A stretch of 64,000 nucleotides of DNA. It comes from Brevundimonas sp. MF30-B. Its GTDB lineage: Bacteria > Pseudomonadota > Alphaproteobacteria > Caulobacterales > Caulobacteraceae. The position numbers and the translations under genes are program-made. The stretch's first letter is position 1; each line of letters opens with the position of its first letter. A model generated the notes under the pieces. The model was given only the letters and a program-made list of their open reading frames with translations. It made no database searches and was not told where the DNA came from. The DNA is taken from the NCBI RefSeq assembly GCF_004683885.1, contig NZ_CP038440.1, positions 2,080,001 through 2,144,000 of the forward strand. The letters are read 5' to 3'. Shown here in pieces: positions 1-7,980 of the stretch.

Positions 1-1
1 C

Positions 2-1435
2 GCCGGCTTCCCCGGCCCGCACGGCGCACGCGTCGAGGTGCGCGACCTGTTCTACGCCACGCCCGCGCGGCTCAAGTTCATGAAGTCCGAGCGGTCCGAG
101 GCCATGGCCATCTCGGAAGAGATCAAACGTCAGGCCATGGCGCACGAGGCTGTGGCCTTCACCCTGACGCTGGACGGCAAGACGACGCTGCGCCTGCCCG
201 CTGAACATCCCGGCGACGAGGGTCGGCTGAAGCGGCTTGCCGCTCTGCTCGGCCGCGACTTCGAGGCCAACGCCCTGCTGATCGACCAGGCCCGGGACGG
301 TGTGCGGCTGACGGGCTATGCGGGCCTGCCCACCTATTCGCGGGGCAATGCGGCGCATCAGTATCTGTTCGTCAACGGCCGCCCGGTTAAGGACCGGCTG
401 CTGCAAGGCGCGTTGCGCGGCGCCTACGCCGACTTTCTGGCGCGCGACCGGCACCCGGCGGCGGTGTTGTTTCTGGAGATCGACCCGCTGTTCGTGGACG
501 TGAACGTCCATCCGGCCAAGGCCGAGGTGCGGTTCCGCGACCCGGCTCTGGTGCGCGGCCTGATCGTGGGCGCCCTGCGCCACGCCCTGCACGCCGCCGG
601 CCACCGCGCCTCGACCACCGTGGCCGCCGACGCCTTGTCTGGATTTCAGGCGCACGCGGGCGCGCCGGCCTTCAGCCCGTCTTCGCCCTCGGCTGCCGGG
701 TGGAGCGGGTGGACCGGCTGGAGCCAGCCAGCTGCGGCCGCTCAGGTTCTGCCCGGCTTGGCGGAACGCTCAGCCCGGGTCGAGGCGGCGTCCCCCGGCT
801 TTTCGGCGTGGCCCGAGCAGGCGTCGCCGGCGAACGCGCCACCCGAACTGATCGACCACCCCCTGGGCGCGGCGCGGGCGCAACTGCACGCCAACTACAT
901 CGTGGCCCAGACCCGCGACGGCCTGGTCATCGTCGACCAGCACGCCGCCCATGAGCGCCTGGTCTATGAACGGATGAAGGCGCAGATGGCCGACGGCGCC
1001 GTCACCCGTCAGGCTCTGCTCGCTCCCGAGGTGGTGGAACTGGATCCCGCCGAGGCCGAGCGCGTGATCGCCAAGGCCGAGGAGCTGGCCGAGATGGGCC
1101 TGATCGTCGAGGCGTTCGGCGGCGGGGCCGTGCTGGTGCGCGAGACGCCGGCCTTGCTGGGCGACACGGACGTGCCGGGCCTGATCCGCGACATCGCCGA
1201 CGACATGAGCGAACATGGCGCGGCGCTGTCGCTGAAGGAGCGGATGGCCGAGGTGTGCGGCACCATGGCCTGCCACGGCTCGGTCCGATCGGGCCGCGTG
1301 CTGTCGGCCGCCGAGATGAACGCCCTGCTGCGCCAGATGGAGGCCACGCCGCATTCCGGCCAGTGCAACCACGGCCGTCCAACCTATGTCGAGCTGAAGC
1401 TCCACGACCTCGAGAAGCTGTTCGGGCGGCGATGA
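2..1435 (+). CDS. mutL: DNA mismatch repair protein MutL, C-terminal part (5' truncated by window)
   Basis: MutL couples mismatch recognition by MutS to downstream repair. The reading frame is open from base 2, so the N-terminal part of the GHKL ATPase domain lies outside the window. The first visible residues include the conserved VRDLF and PAR-KF motif, followed by the transducer domain (LFVNGRPV, then DVNVHPAK). A proline/serine-rich linker leads to the dimerisation domain, with DQHAAHER about 310 residues in and the C-terminal CHGSVRSG and CNHGRPT motifs. CNHGRPT is typical of MutL C-termini, but I did not verify the endonuclease DQHA(x)2E(x)4E pattern beyond the visible [12 protein letters not shown]. 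The protein ends with LEKLFGRR. Identification is secure. Confidence 0.96.
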   Translation, partial: AGFPGPHGARVEVRDLFYATPARLKFMKSERSEAMAISEEIKRQAMAHEAVAFTLTLDGKTTLRLPAEHPGDEGRLKRLAALLGRDFEANALLIDQARDGVRLTGYAGLPTYSRGNAAHQYLFVNGRPVKDRLLQGALRGAYADFLARDRHPAAVLFLEIDPLFVDVNVHPAKAEVRFRDPALVRGLIVGALRHALHAAGHRASTTVAADALSGFQAHAGAPAFSPSSPSAAGWSGWTGWSQPAAAAQVLPGLAERSARVEAASPGFSAWPEQASPANAPPELIDHPLGAARAQLHANYIVAQTRDGLVIVDQHAAHERLVYERMKAQMADGAVTRQALLAPEVVELDPAEAERVIAKAEELAEMGLIVEAFGGGAVLVRETPALLGDTDVPGLIRDIADDMSEHGAALSLKERMAEVCGTMACHGSVRSGRVLSAAEMNALLRQMEATPHSGQCNHGRPTYVELKLHDLEKLFGRR

Positions 1436-1461
1436 GGACAAACCGTCGCAGCCCCTTGCTG

Positions 1462-1479
1462 TTGCGACCGGTTCTCAAT
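1462..1479 (+). promoter_or_regulatory. Candidate Fur-type operator before the iron transporter
   Basis: The 18 bases TTGCGACCGGTTCTCAAT lie in the 80-base gap between mutL and the iron-binding protein gene. From memory, Fur boxes of Caulobacter relatives look like TTGCGAATGATTCTCAAT; this site differs at three central positions. Its place in front of a ferric iron ABC transporter supports the reading. Regulation by Fur is inferred. Confidence 0.6.
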
Positions 1480-1517
1480 CTCTTTAGGCAGGCGTCATCG
1501 CAATGCAGGAGCAGACG

Positions 1518-2567
1518 ATGACCTTCGGCAAGATCGGCGCTATGGCGACCGCGATCGCGGCCCTGACCCTCGCGGCCTGCGGCCAACAGCAACCGGCTCA
1601 GGAGACCGGGGAGCAGGTGCTGAACCTCTACACGGCGCGCCACTATGACGCCGACCAGGCGCTGTACGACCGCTTCACCGAACAGACCGGCATTCGCATC
1701 AACAAGATCGAGGGCAACGCCGATCAGTTGATCGCGCGCATGACCGCCGAGGGCGCCAACAGCCCGGCCGACATCTTCGTCACCGCCGACGCCGGCGCCC
1801 TGTGGCGGGCGCAGGACGCCGGACTGCTGCAGCCGACCACCGACAGCGCTGCCCTGAACGAGCGCATCCCTGCCAATCTGCGCGCGCCGGAAGGCCAGTG
1901 GTTCGGCTTCTCGCGCCGCGCCCGCGTGGTCGCCTATGACCAGGCCAAGGTCCGCCCCGAGGAGGTTGACACCTACGAAAAGCTTGCCGAGCCGCGCTTC
2001 CGGGGCCGCATCTGCGTCCGTTCGGGCGACAACGTCTACAATCTCAGCCTGATAGGCGCCCTGATCGAGGCCTGGGGCCCCGAGCGCGCCCGCGCCTGGG
2101 CCGACGGCATCGTCGCCAACCTGGCCCGCCAGCCCGAGGGCGGCGACCGCGATCAGATCCGCGCCATCGCCGCCGGCGTCTGCGAGGTCGCCCTGACCAA
2201 CAGCTACTACTACATCCGCATGGCCAACGGCGACGACGCCAACGACCGGCGCGTGACCGAGACCGTGAAGCTGGGCTTCCCGTCGCTGAACGGCCAGGGC
2301 GCGCATGTGAACGTGTCGGGCGGCGGCGTGGCCGCGCACGCCCCGAACCGCGAGGCGGCCGTGCGCTTCCTGGAGTTCCTGGCCAGTGACGAGTCGCAGC
2401 AGACCGTCTCGCGCATGAACTACGAGTATCCGGCCGTGGCCTCGGTCGCCGCGCCGGCGCCGGTTGACGCCTATGCGGACTTCACCGCCAATCCGATGTC
2501 GGTCGCGACGTACGGTCCGCGTCAGGCCGAGGCCCGCTCGATCATGAGCGCGGCGGGCTGGCGATAA
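1518..2567 (+). CDS. fbpA: Fe(3+) ABC transporter substrate-binding lipoprotein
   Basis: Periplasmic ferric-iron binding protein of the FbpA/FutA family, which hands Fe3+ to the inner-membrane permease encoded next. The start chosen is ATG 1518 because AGGAG sits 6 bases upstream; an ATG five codons earlier (1503) has no such site. The N-terminus is a lipoprotein signal ending in LTLAAC. The mature part begins LNLYTARHYDADQALYDRF, typical of the family, and contains the tyrosine cluster NSYYYIRMA near residue 235 that in homologues ligates iron. Length 349 aa is usual. It is the first gene of an importer set and is preceded by a Fur-like site, so iron repression is likely. Confidence 0.92.
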   Translation: MTFGKIGAMATAIAALTLAACGQQQPAQETGEQVLNLYTARHYDADQALYDRFTEQTGIRINKIEGNADQLIARMTAEGANSPADIFVTADAGALWRAQDAGLLQPTTDSAALNERIPANLRAPEGQWFGFSRRARVVAYDQAKVRPEEVDTYEKLAEPRFRGRICVRSGDNVYNLSLIGALIEAWGPERARAWADGIVANLARQPEGGDRDQIRAIAAGVCEVALTNSYYYIRMANGDDANDRRVTETVKLGFPSLNGQGAHVNVSGGGVAAHAPNREAAVRFLEFLASDESQQTVSRMNYEYPAVASVAAPAPVDAYADFTANPMSVATYGPRQAEARSIMSAAGWR

Positions 2568-2594
2568 GCCCGACCCAGACATCGTCTTCGACAG

Positions 2595-2624
2595 CCCGCC
2601 TCGGCCGACGCCGAGGCGGGTTTT
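2595..2624 (+). terminator. Hairpin with T-tract between binding protein and permease genes (attenuator)
   Basis: CCCGCCTCGGC pairs with GCCGAGGCGGG around a four-base loop (stem 2595-2605 with 2610-2620), followed by TTTT at 2621-2624. This is the shape of a Rho-independent terminator, here inside an operon. The 3' arm also contains the only Shine-Dalgarno-like GAGGCGGG before the permease TTG start, so the hairpin could reduce both transcription and translation of the downstream genes. Such attenuators commonly keep the binding protein more abundant than the permease. Function is inferred. Confidence 0.65.
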
Positions 2625-2629
2625 CGCCT

Positions 2630-4180
2630 TTGAAGGCCCTGGCTCTGCTGGCGGCCCTGGTCGCCATCCTGCCGCTGGTCGGCGTGCTGTGGGCCAGCAT
2701 CGGCGGCGCGGGCGCGGACATCGCCGGGCGCGACATCGCCCGTTACGCAGCGACCTCGGCCATCCTGGCGGTTTTGGTAGCCGGGCTGACGGGCGTAGCG
2801 GGATCCGTGGCGGCCTGGCTGGTGGTCATGCATCGATTTCCGGGACGGAACATCTTTGCCTGGGCCCTGGCCCTGCCGCTGGCCGCGCCCGCCTTCGCCG
2901 TGGCCTATGCCTATGCCGACCTGTTCGACGTGGCCGGGCCCTTGCGGTTCTGGACGCGGGACGAGCTGGGTTTCGACATCCCCATCCAGATGCGGTCCAT
3001 CCCCGGCGCGGCCCTGGTGCTGGCCTGCGCCTTCTACCCATACGTCTATCTGGCCATGCGCGCGGCCTTCGTGAACCAGTCCAGCAACCTGCTGGACGCG
3101 GCGCGCAGCCTGGGCTGCGGCTCGAGCCAGGCCTTCCGCCGCATCGCCCTGCCCCTGGCCCGCCCGGCGCTGGCGGCGGGGATCGCGCTCGCGGTCATGG
3201 AGACCCTGGCCGACTATGGCGCGGTCGAGTTCCTCAGCGTCCAGACCCTGACCACAGGCGTCGTGCGCGCCTGGTCGGTCTATGGCTCGACCGTGTCGGC
3301 CGCGCGCTTCGCCCTGCCTCTGCTCGGCGCGGCGGCGCTGCTGCTGTGGATCGAGCGTTGGGGCCGCAAGGGCCGCGGTTTCGAGAGCGCCCGGGCCCGC
3401 TATCGCGAAATCGAGACGACGCGGCTGACCGGTTTCAAGGCGGCGGGCGCCACCGCCTTCTGCCTGACCCTGCTGACGCTGGGGCTGCTGCTGCCGCTGA
3501 GCTGGCTGGTCATCCGCTCCATCGGCGTGACGCCGGACTGGAGCCGCCTGATGACGGCCGGGCGGAACACGCTGATGTTCGGCGGCGCCGGGGCGGTCAC
3601 GACCGTGCTGCTGGCGACCCTGCTGGCGCTGGGCGCGCGACAGCTGCCGGTGACGGCGCGCGTGGCCAGCCTGGGCTATGCGACGCCCGGCGCGGTCATG
3701 GCCATCGGGCTGCTGGCCCCCGCCGGCGTGGTGTGGAGCCTGTTTCCGGGCGCGGCCTCCGGGCTGGGCGCCGGGCTGATCCTGGTCGTCTACGCCTATG
3801 CGGCGCGGCTGATGGCGGCGGCGCTGGAGCCGATCGACGCGGGCCTTGCGCGCATTCCGCCGTCGCTGAACCACGCCGCCCGCAGCCTGGGCCGGGGCGA
3901 GCTGGGCTCTGCCTGGCGAATCGAGCTGCCGCTGGTGCGCGGCACGCTGCTGACGGCCCTGCTGATCGTCTTCATCGACGTTCTGAAGGAGCTGCCGGCC
4001 ACCCTGATCCTGCGGCCGTTCAACGTCGACACCCTGGCCGTCCTGGCCTCCAACTACGCCCTGGACGAGCGGCTGCCCCAGGCGGGCTGGCCGTCGATCC
4101 TGATCATCCTGATCGCCCTGCCCGCCGTGATCTGGCTCAGCCGCAAGATCGCCGCCGCCAGGCCCGGAGCGCGCACATGA
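2630..4180 (+). CDS. fbpB: Fe(3+) ABC transporter permease (fused, two binding-protein-dependent transport domains)
   Basis: Inner-membrane channel of the ferric iron importer. It is 516 aa with about a dozen hydrophobic segments and two homologous permease halves. The EAA-type loops are visible as AARSLGCGSSQAFRRIALPLARPAL near residue 160 and AARSLGRGELGSAWRIELPLVRG near residue 420, each contacting one ATPase subunit in this family. The start is a TTG at 2630; no ATG or GTG lies in frame upstream of it after the preceding gene, and the nearest ribosome-binding-like bases are inside the hairpin arm. The stop overlaps the ATPase start as ATGA, indicating translational coupling. Confidence 0.9.
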   Translation: MKALALLAALVAILPLVGVLWASIGGAGADIAGRDIARYAATSAILAVLVAGLTGVAGSVAAWLVVMHRFPGRNIFAWALALPLAAPAFAVAYAYADLFDVAGPLRFWTRDELGFDIPIQMRSIPGAALVLACAFYPYVYLAMRAAFVNQSSNLLDAARSLGCGSSQAFRRIALPLARPALAAGIALAVMETLADYGAVEFLSVQTLTTGVVRAWSVYGSTVSAARFALPLLGAAALLLWIERWGRKGRGFESARARYREIETTRLTGFKAAGATAFCLTLLTLGLLLPLSWLVIRSIGVTPDWSRLMTAGRNTLMFGGAGAVTTVLLATLLALGARQLPVTARVASLGYATPGAVMAIGLLAPAGVVWSLFPGAASGLGAGLILVVYAYAARLMAAALEPIDAGLARIPPSLNHAARSLGRGELGSAWRIELPLVRGTLLTALLIVFIDVLKELPATLILRPFNVDTLAVLASNYALDERLPQAGWPSILIILIALPAVIWLSRKIAAARPGART

Positions 4181-5193
4181 GCGACCTGATCCTGGACGGC
4201 GTCAGCCGCCGCTACGGCCCCAAGATCGCCGTCGAGGACGTCAGCCTGACCCTTCGCCCCGGCCGGATCACCGCCCTGCTCGGCCCGTCCGGCTCGGGCA
4301 AGAGCACGCTTCTGCGCCTGATCGCGGGCCTGGAGCAGCCGGACGCGGGCGAAATCCGACTGGGCGACGCCGTGCTGTCCAGCCCCTCAGGCCATGTCGC
4401 GCCGGAGAGCCGCGATGTCGGCCTGGTGTTCCAGGATTACGCCCTGTTCCCCCACCTGACCGTGCTGGCCAATGTCGCCTTCGGCCTGGGCCACATTCCG
4501 CGTCGCCGGCGCGAGGCGCGGGCGCTCAAGCTCTTGGAGCAGGTCGGCCTGGGCGACCGCGCGCGCAGCTGGCCTCATGCCCTGTCCGGCGGCGAGCAGC
4601 AGCGCGTGGCTTTGATGCGGGCGCTGGCGCGCGAGCCGCGCGTGCTGCTGCTGGACGAGCCCTTCTCGGGCCTGGACCGCCACATGCGGACCTCGGTGCG
4701 CGACTTCCTGTTCCCCGCGCTCAAGGCCTCGGGCGCGGCGGTCGCGGTGGTCACCCATGACGCCGAGGAGGCCCTGCTGCTGGCCGACGATCTGGCCCTG
4801 CTGAGCCAGGGGCGGCTGCTGCAGACCGGGACGCCCGCCGCCTGCTATCGCCGTCCGGTGTCGCCCGAAGCCGCGCGCCTGCTGGGCGAGGCCGCGACGC
4901 TGCGGGCCGAGGTTTCGAACGGCCGCGCGCGCACGGCCTTTGGTGAGTTGCCGGCGCTGGACCTGCCCGACGGTCCCGCCGTCGTCGTGGTGCGTCCCGA
5001 AAGTCTGCGGCCTGATCCGCAGGGTGTGGCGGCCCAGGTGATCGACGTGCGCTTCTCGGGAGCAGGCAGCGACTATCGGCTGGTGATCGGCGACGAAGCC
5101 CTGACCCTGCGCGCCGCCGAAGGTCTGGCGGAAACGGACGCGACTCTGACCGTCAGCCTCGATCCGCTGACGGCTCGGGTCTATCGCGCCTGA
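4177..5193 (+). CDS. fbpC: Fe(3+) ABC transporter ATP-binding protein
   Basis: ATPase that drives the ferric iron permease, 338 aa. Visible motifs in order are Walker A GPSGSGKST (near residue 37), the Q-loop QDYALFPHL, the signature LSGGEQQR (near 137), Walker B LLLDEPFSGLD and the switch histidine in VTHDAEEA. The last 100 residues form a TOBE-like region as in FbpC/PotA-type subunits. The ATG overlaps the permease stop by four bases (ATGA). It ends the operon; the next gene lies 8 bases away on the other strand, so the two transcripts converge. Confidence 0.92.
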   Translation: MSDLILDGVSRRYGPKIAVEDVSLTLRPGRITALLGPSGSGKSTLLRLIAGLEQPDAGEIRLGDAVLSSPSGHVAPESRDVGLVFQDYALFPHLTVLANVAFGLGHIPRRRREARALKLLEQVGLGDRARSWPHALSGGEQQRVALMRALAREPRVLLLDEPFSGLDRHMRTSVRDFLFPALKASGAAVAVVTHDAEEALLLADDLALLSQGRLLQTGTPAACYRRPVSPEAARLLGEAATLRAEVSNGRARTAFGELPALDLPDGPAVVVVRPESLRPDPQGVAAQVIDVRFSGAGSDYRLVIGDEALTLRAAEGLAETDATLTVSLDPLTARVYRA

Positions 5194-5201
5194 CCGCCGG
5201 C

Positions 5202-6260
5202 TCAGCCCAGAGTGAAGGCCTCGACGAGGCCGGTGACCGCGCCGTCCGTGCCGACGGGTCCGCGATTGCTGTAGACGACCCCCGCGCCGACGCCTGACGC
5301 GCCGGCGATCGCATAGACCACGCCATCGACCGCCGCTGCGGCCAGGCCGTGGCGGGGCGTGAGCATGTCCGGTCCCTGGGTCCAGGCGTCGCGCGCCAGC
5401 TCATAGATCCAGGTCTCGGAGAACACGCCGCCGCCTCCGCCCGGCGCGAACCATTCGCCGCCGAACGCGACCAGCCGCCCGCCGGTCTCGACCAGCGCCA
5501 GGCCGCCGCCGACCTGCTGACCCGTCGTGGGCGACGGCGGGATCGGCGCCAGCGTGTGCCAGGCGTCGGTTTCGGGGTCGTAGCGATCCAGCCGCCCCGT
5601 GCCGCCGCCCTGAACCGTTCGGCCGCCCGCGACATAGAGCTTTCCGTCCATCACCGCCCCCGCCGCGCTGTTGCGAGGCGCCGGCGCCGGCCGCGCCGTG
5701 TCCCAGCGGTTGTCGGCCGGCGTGAAGACCAGATGGTCGGTCGTGTCGTTCTGATCCCGCCACTGGGCGTTGGCCTCGCCCGGCCGCCGTCCCGTGACCA
5801 GGTGGATGTGGTCGCCCAGCCCGGCGCCGACGGTCTCGGCCAGCGGGTGCGGCATGCGCCCGACCTGGGCCCACAGGCCGTCGTCGATGGCCCAGACCTC
5901 GCGCATCGAGGTCCAGTCGCCCTCGCGCCGGTCGTAGCCGCCGAACGCCCAGAGCCGCCCGCCCTGCGACACCAGCATCGGATGGTGCCGGGACTGCGGC
6001 AGGCGCGGTCCTTCCTCCCAGCTGTCGGCGGCCGGGTCGTAGATGGCGGTGCGGTCGTTGATGTGGATGCCGCCCGGCCGTCCGACCAGGCCGCCGGCCG
6101 TCCAGATCCGGCCCTCGTGCACGGCGGCGTAGACCTCCTGGGTCTCCCACGGCATCTTGGCGCGAGGGCTCCACCCCGGCTGGCGGGCCTGAACGACGGA
6201 AGGAACGGCTGCGGCGGCGGCGGTCAGGGCGAGCAGGCTGCGGCGATCGATACGGGTCAT
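5202..6260 (-). CDS. Exported kelch-repeat beta-propeller protein
   Basis: A 352-aa protein with an export signal, DRRSLLALTAAAAA, whose twin arginine followed by S-L-L suggests Tat export, though a plain Sec signal is possible. The rest consists of repeated kelch blades: each has paired glycines and spaced tyrosine/tryptophan, for example GRIWTAGGLVG, GRLWAFGGYDR, GKLYVAGGRTV, GRLVAFGGEWF and GVVYAIAGASG. About six blades are readable, enough for a closed propeller. Kelch propellers mediate binding or occasionally catalysis (sialate mutarotase, galactose oxidase), but no catalytic signature is evident and I do not assign a function. It stands alone, convergent with the iron importer. Confidence 0.75.
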   Translation of the reverse strand: MTRIDRRSLLALTAAAAAVPSVVQARQPGWSPRAKMPWETQEVYAAVHEGRIWTAGGLVGRPGGIHINDRTAIYDPAADSWEEGPRLPQSRHHPMLVSQGGRLWAFGGYDRREGDWTSMREVWAIDDGLWAQVGRMPHPLAETVGAGLGDHIHLVTGRRPGEANAQWRDQNDTTDHLVFTPADNRWDTARPAPAPRNSAAGAVMDGKLYVAGGRTVQGGGTGRLDRYDPETDAWHTLAPIPPSPTTGQQVGGGLALVETGGRLVAFGGEWFAPGGGGGVFSETWIYELARDAWTQGPDMLTPRHGLAAAAVDGVVYAIAGASGVGAGVVYSNRGPVGTDGAVTGLVEAFTLG

Positions 6261-6308
6261 CCGGGCAGGCTAGAGCAAGGCTGAAGAAAAATCTGCCCAG
6301 CCTTATCA

Positions 6309-6404
6309 CCGTCTCCCCGGCGAAGGCCGGGGTCCAGAGGTTCGCGCATAAACTTCAGACGATCAGATCGCAGTCCTGGGCCCCGGCCTTCGCCGGGGAG
6401 ACGG
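6309..6404. repeat. REP-like pair of 29-base palindromic repeats in inverted orientation
   Basis: Two 29-base copies, 6309-6337 and 6376-6404, are reverse complements of each other with one mismatch. Each contains the hairpin-forming core CCCCGGCGAAGGCCGGGG. The pair lies between the rsmD stop and the kelch gene start. Translation of this sequence gives the SPAKAGAQ-type peptide often seen where REP elements enter bacterial reading frames. The arrangement (two inverted copies about 38 bases apart) resembles REPIN elements mobilised by RAYT transposases; no RAYT gene is in the window. Confidence 0.75.
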
Positions 6405-6409
6405 CAGGT

Positions 6410-6991
6410 TCAGACCTCGTCCGAAGTCTCCGCGACCTTGAGGAACAGCACCCGCGCGGCGCCGTAGTCGCGGGCGTCGAGACGTTCATAGCCCGGCGTG
6501 TCGATCTCCGGCTCGTCGGAGCCGCGCTCGAACACCACGACAGCGCCGCGCGCCAGCCAGTCGCCTTCAAGCAATTTCGCCAGCGTCTGTTCGCCCAGGC
6601 CCTGACGATAGGGTGGATCCAGAAACGCCAGGGTGAAGGCTTCCCCCGCCGATCCGGGGCGCGCACCCATGTCGGTGGCGCTGCGCCGATGCACGCGGCA
6701 GCGGCCGAACAGGCCGAAGGCGTCCATGTTCTCCCGGATCGCGCCCCGCGCGCCGTCATCGGTCTCAACGAACAGGGCGAAGGCCGCGCCGCGCGACAGA
6801 GCCTCGAAACCCAAAGCGCCAGAGCCGGCGTACAGGTCAATGACCCGCGCTTCCTGCAAGCCGTCGGCCCAGCCCGCGTGCTCCAGCACGTTGAACACAG
6901 CCTGGCGCGCCCGGTCCGAAGTCGGACGCGTGTTCTGGCCGTCAGGCGTCGAAATGGCCCGGCCCTTAAGATTTCCCGCGACGATCCTCAT
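6410..6991 (-). CDS. rsmD: 16S rRNA (guanine(966)-N(2))-methyltransferase RsmD
   Basis: Methylates G966 of 16S rRNA using S-adenosylmethionine. The 193-aa protein starts MRIVAGNLKGR and shows RPTSDRARQAVFNVL, the SAM-binding VIDLYAGSGALGFEALSRG (near residue 50) and the catalytic motif LDPPYRQG (near 125), all diagnostic for RsmD. Length is normal. In related genomes it usually sits beside the rluB-type pseudouridine synthase and tadA; here a CPBP-family gene on the opposite strand separates them. The 47-base gap to that gene must hold both promoters. Confidence 0.95.
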   Translation of the reverse strand: MRIVAGNLKGRAISTPDGQNTRPTSDRARQAVFNVLEHAGWADGLQEARVIDLYAGSGALGFEALSRGAAFALFVETDDGARGAIRENMDAFGLFGRCRVHRRSATDMGARPGSAGEAFTLAFLDPPYRQGLGEQTLAKLLEGDWLARGAVVVFERGSDEPEIDTPGYERLDARDYGAARVLFLKVAETSDEV

Positions 6992-7038
6992 GCCGCACGC
7001 CTCTGACCGGAACGGAAGACGAATGCAACGCTGGCGTC

Positions 7039-7980
7039 ATGACTTTCGCGAGACTGGCCCGCCTTCGCATCACCCAGGCTGTGCGGGCGTCGCACCGCAG
7101 TCCATATGTGCTTGATGCCGCCTTGCCTCGCCCCTGGCTCAGCCTGGCGAAGATGATCGGCCTTTCGGCCGCGACCCTGCTTGGTTCGGTGGTGCTGGCG
7201 GGTGTCCTTCTGGGTCTTGCGGGAGTTCTCGGCGACCGAGTCGACTTCGGTCTGTTCATCGCCGCCATTCCCCCAGGCTGGTCAAGCCTGAACTACGAGA
7301 TAACGCTTCTGGCCGCGGTCGCGGGCCCGCTGATCGTCATGGCGCTGGCGATCCTTGCGGCCGCGATGGTGATCTATAGACGACCTGCGAGCGCTTTTCT
7401 CTGGCCGGGGCGGCGTCCGTCATGGCGACTGCTTTGGTCGGGCTTCGCCGCGATGGTGCTGCTCGGGCTGGTGTTCGGACAAGCACACGATCTCTCGGCG
7501 CCGTCGGGCGCGCCGCCCCTGTTCGACGCCGACCACTCGCTCGAAGCCAGGGTGATCTACGCCCTCGCCGTGGCAGCACTGGGTCTGATCGCCGTGACGG
7601 CGGAAGAGATCGCGTTCCGGGGCGTGCTGCTGAGAATCACGGCGGGGTTCACTCGAAATCTCTGGCTGTTGTGCCTGATCAACGGGGTGCTGTTCTCCGC
7701 TATCCACCTCGACCCCGATCCTGGGGCCTTCGTCGCGCGCGCCCTGTCGGGCGTCGTCTGGACATGGGCCGCTCTGAGACTGGGCGGGATCGAGTTCGCC
7801 ATCGGCGCGCACTGGGCCAACAACCTCGTCATCGACTGGCTGGACAGGCTCCCATCGCTGGATGTGGACATCGCGGCCGCCTATCTGGTTCTGGAGGTCG
7901 CGATCGCAGCCTTGATGCTCGTTTTCGTGGAGTTGACGGCCCATTGGCGGAGTCGGCGCAACCGCACTCCGGCTGACTAG
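7039..7980 (+). CDS. CPBP-family intramembrane metalloprotease
   Basis: A 313-aa polytopic membrane protein of the CPBP (CAAX protease and bacteriocin-processing) family. The C-terminal half has the family's motifs in order: EEIAFRGVLL near residue 190, FSAIH near 220 and a third histidine in GAHWANN near 258, the predicted zinc-binding glutamates and histidines of these glutamic-type intramembrane proteases. Roughly seven hydrophobic segments are visible. Bacterial members often process peptides or act in immunity to bacteriocins, but nothing nearby identifies a substrate. It interrupts the rsmD-rluB neighbourhood, and its stop shares the bases CTAG with the convergent rluB stop. Confidence 0.85.
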   Translation: MTFARLARLRITQAVRASHRSPYVLDAALPRPWLSLAKMIGLSAATLLGSVVLAGVLLGLAGVLGDRVDFGLFIAAIPPGWSSLNYEITLLAAVAGPLIVMALAILAAAMVIYRRPASAFLWPGRRPSWRLLWSGFAAMVLLGLVFGQAHDLSAPSGAPPLFDADHSLEARVIYALAVAALGLIAVTAEEIAFRGVLLRITAGFTRNLWLLCLINGVLFSAIHLDPDPGAFVARALSGVVWTWAALRLGGIEFAIGAHWANNLVIDWLDRLPSLDVDIAAAYLVLEVAIAALMLVFVELTAHWRSRRNRTPAD

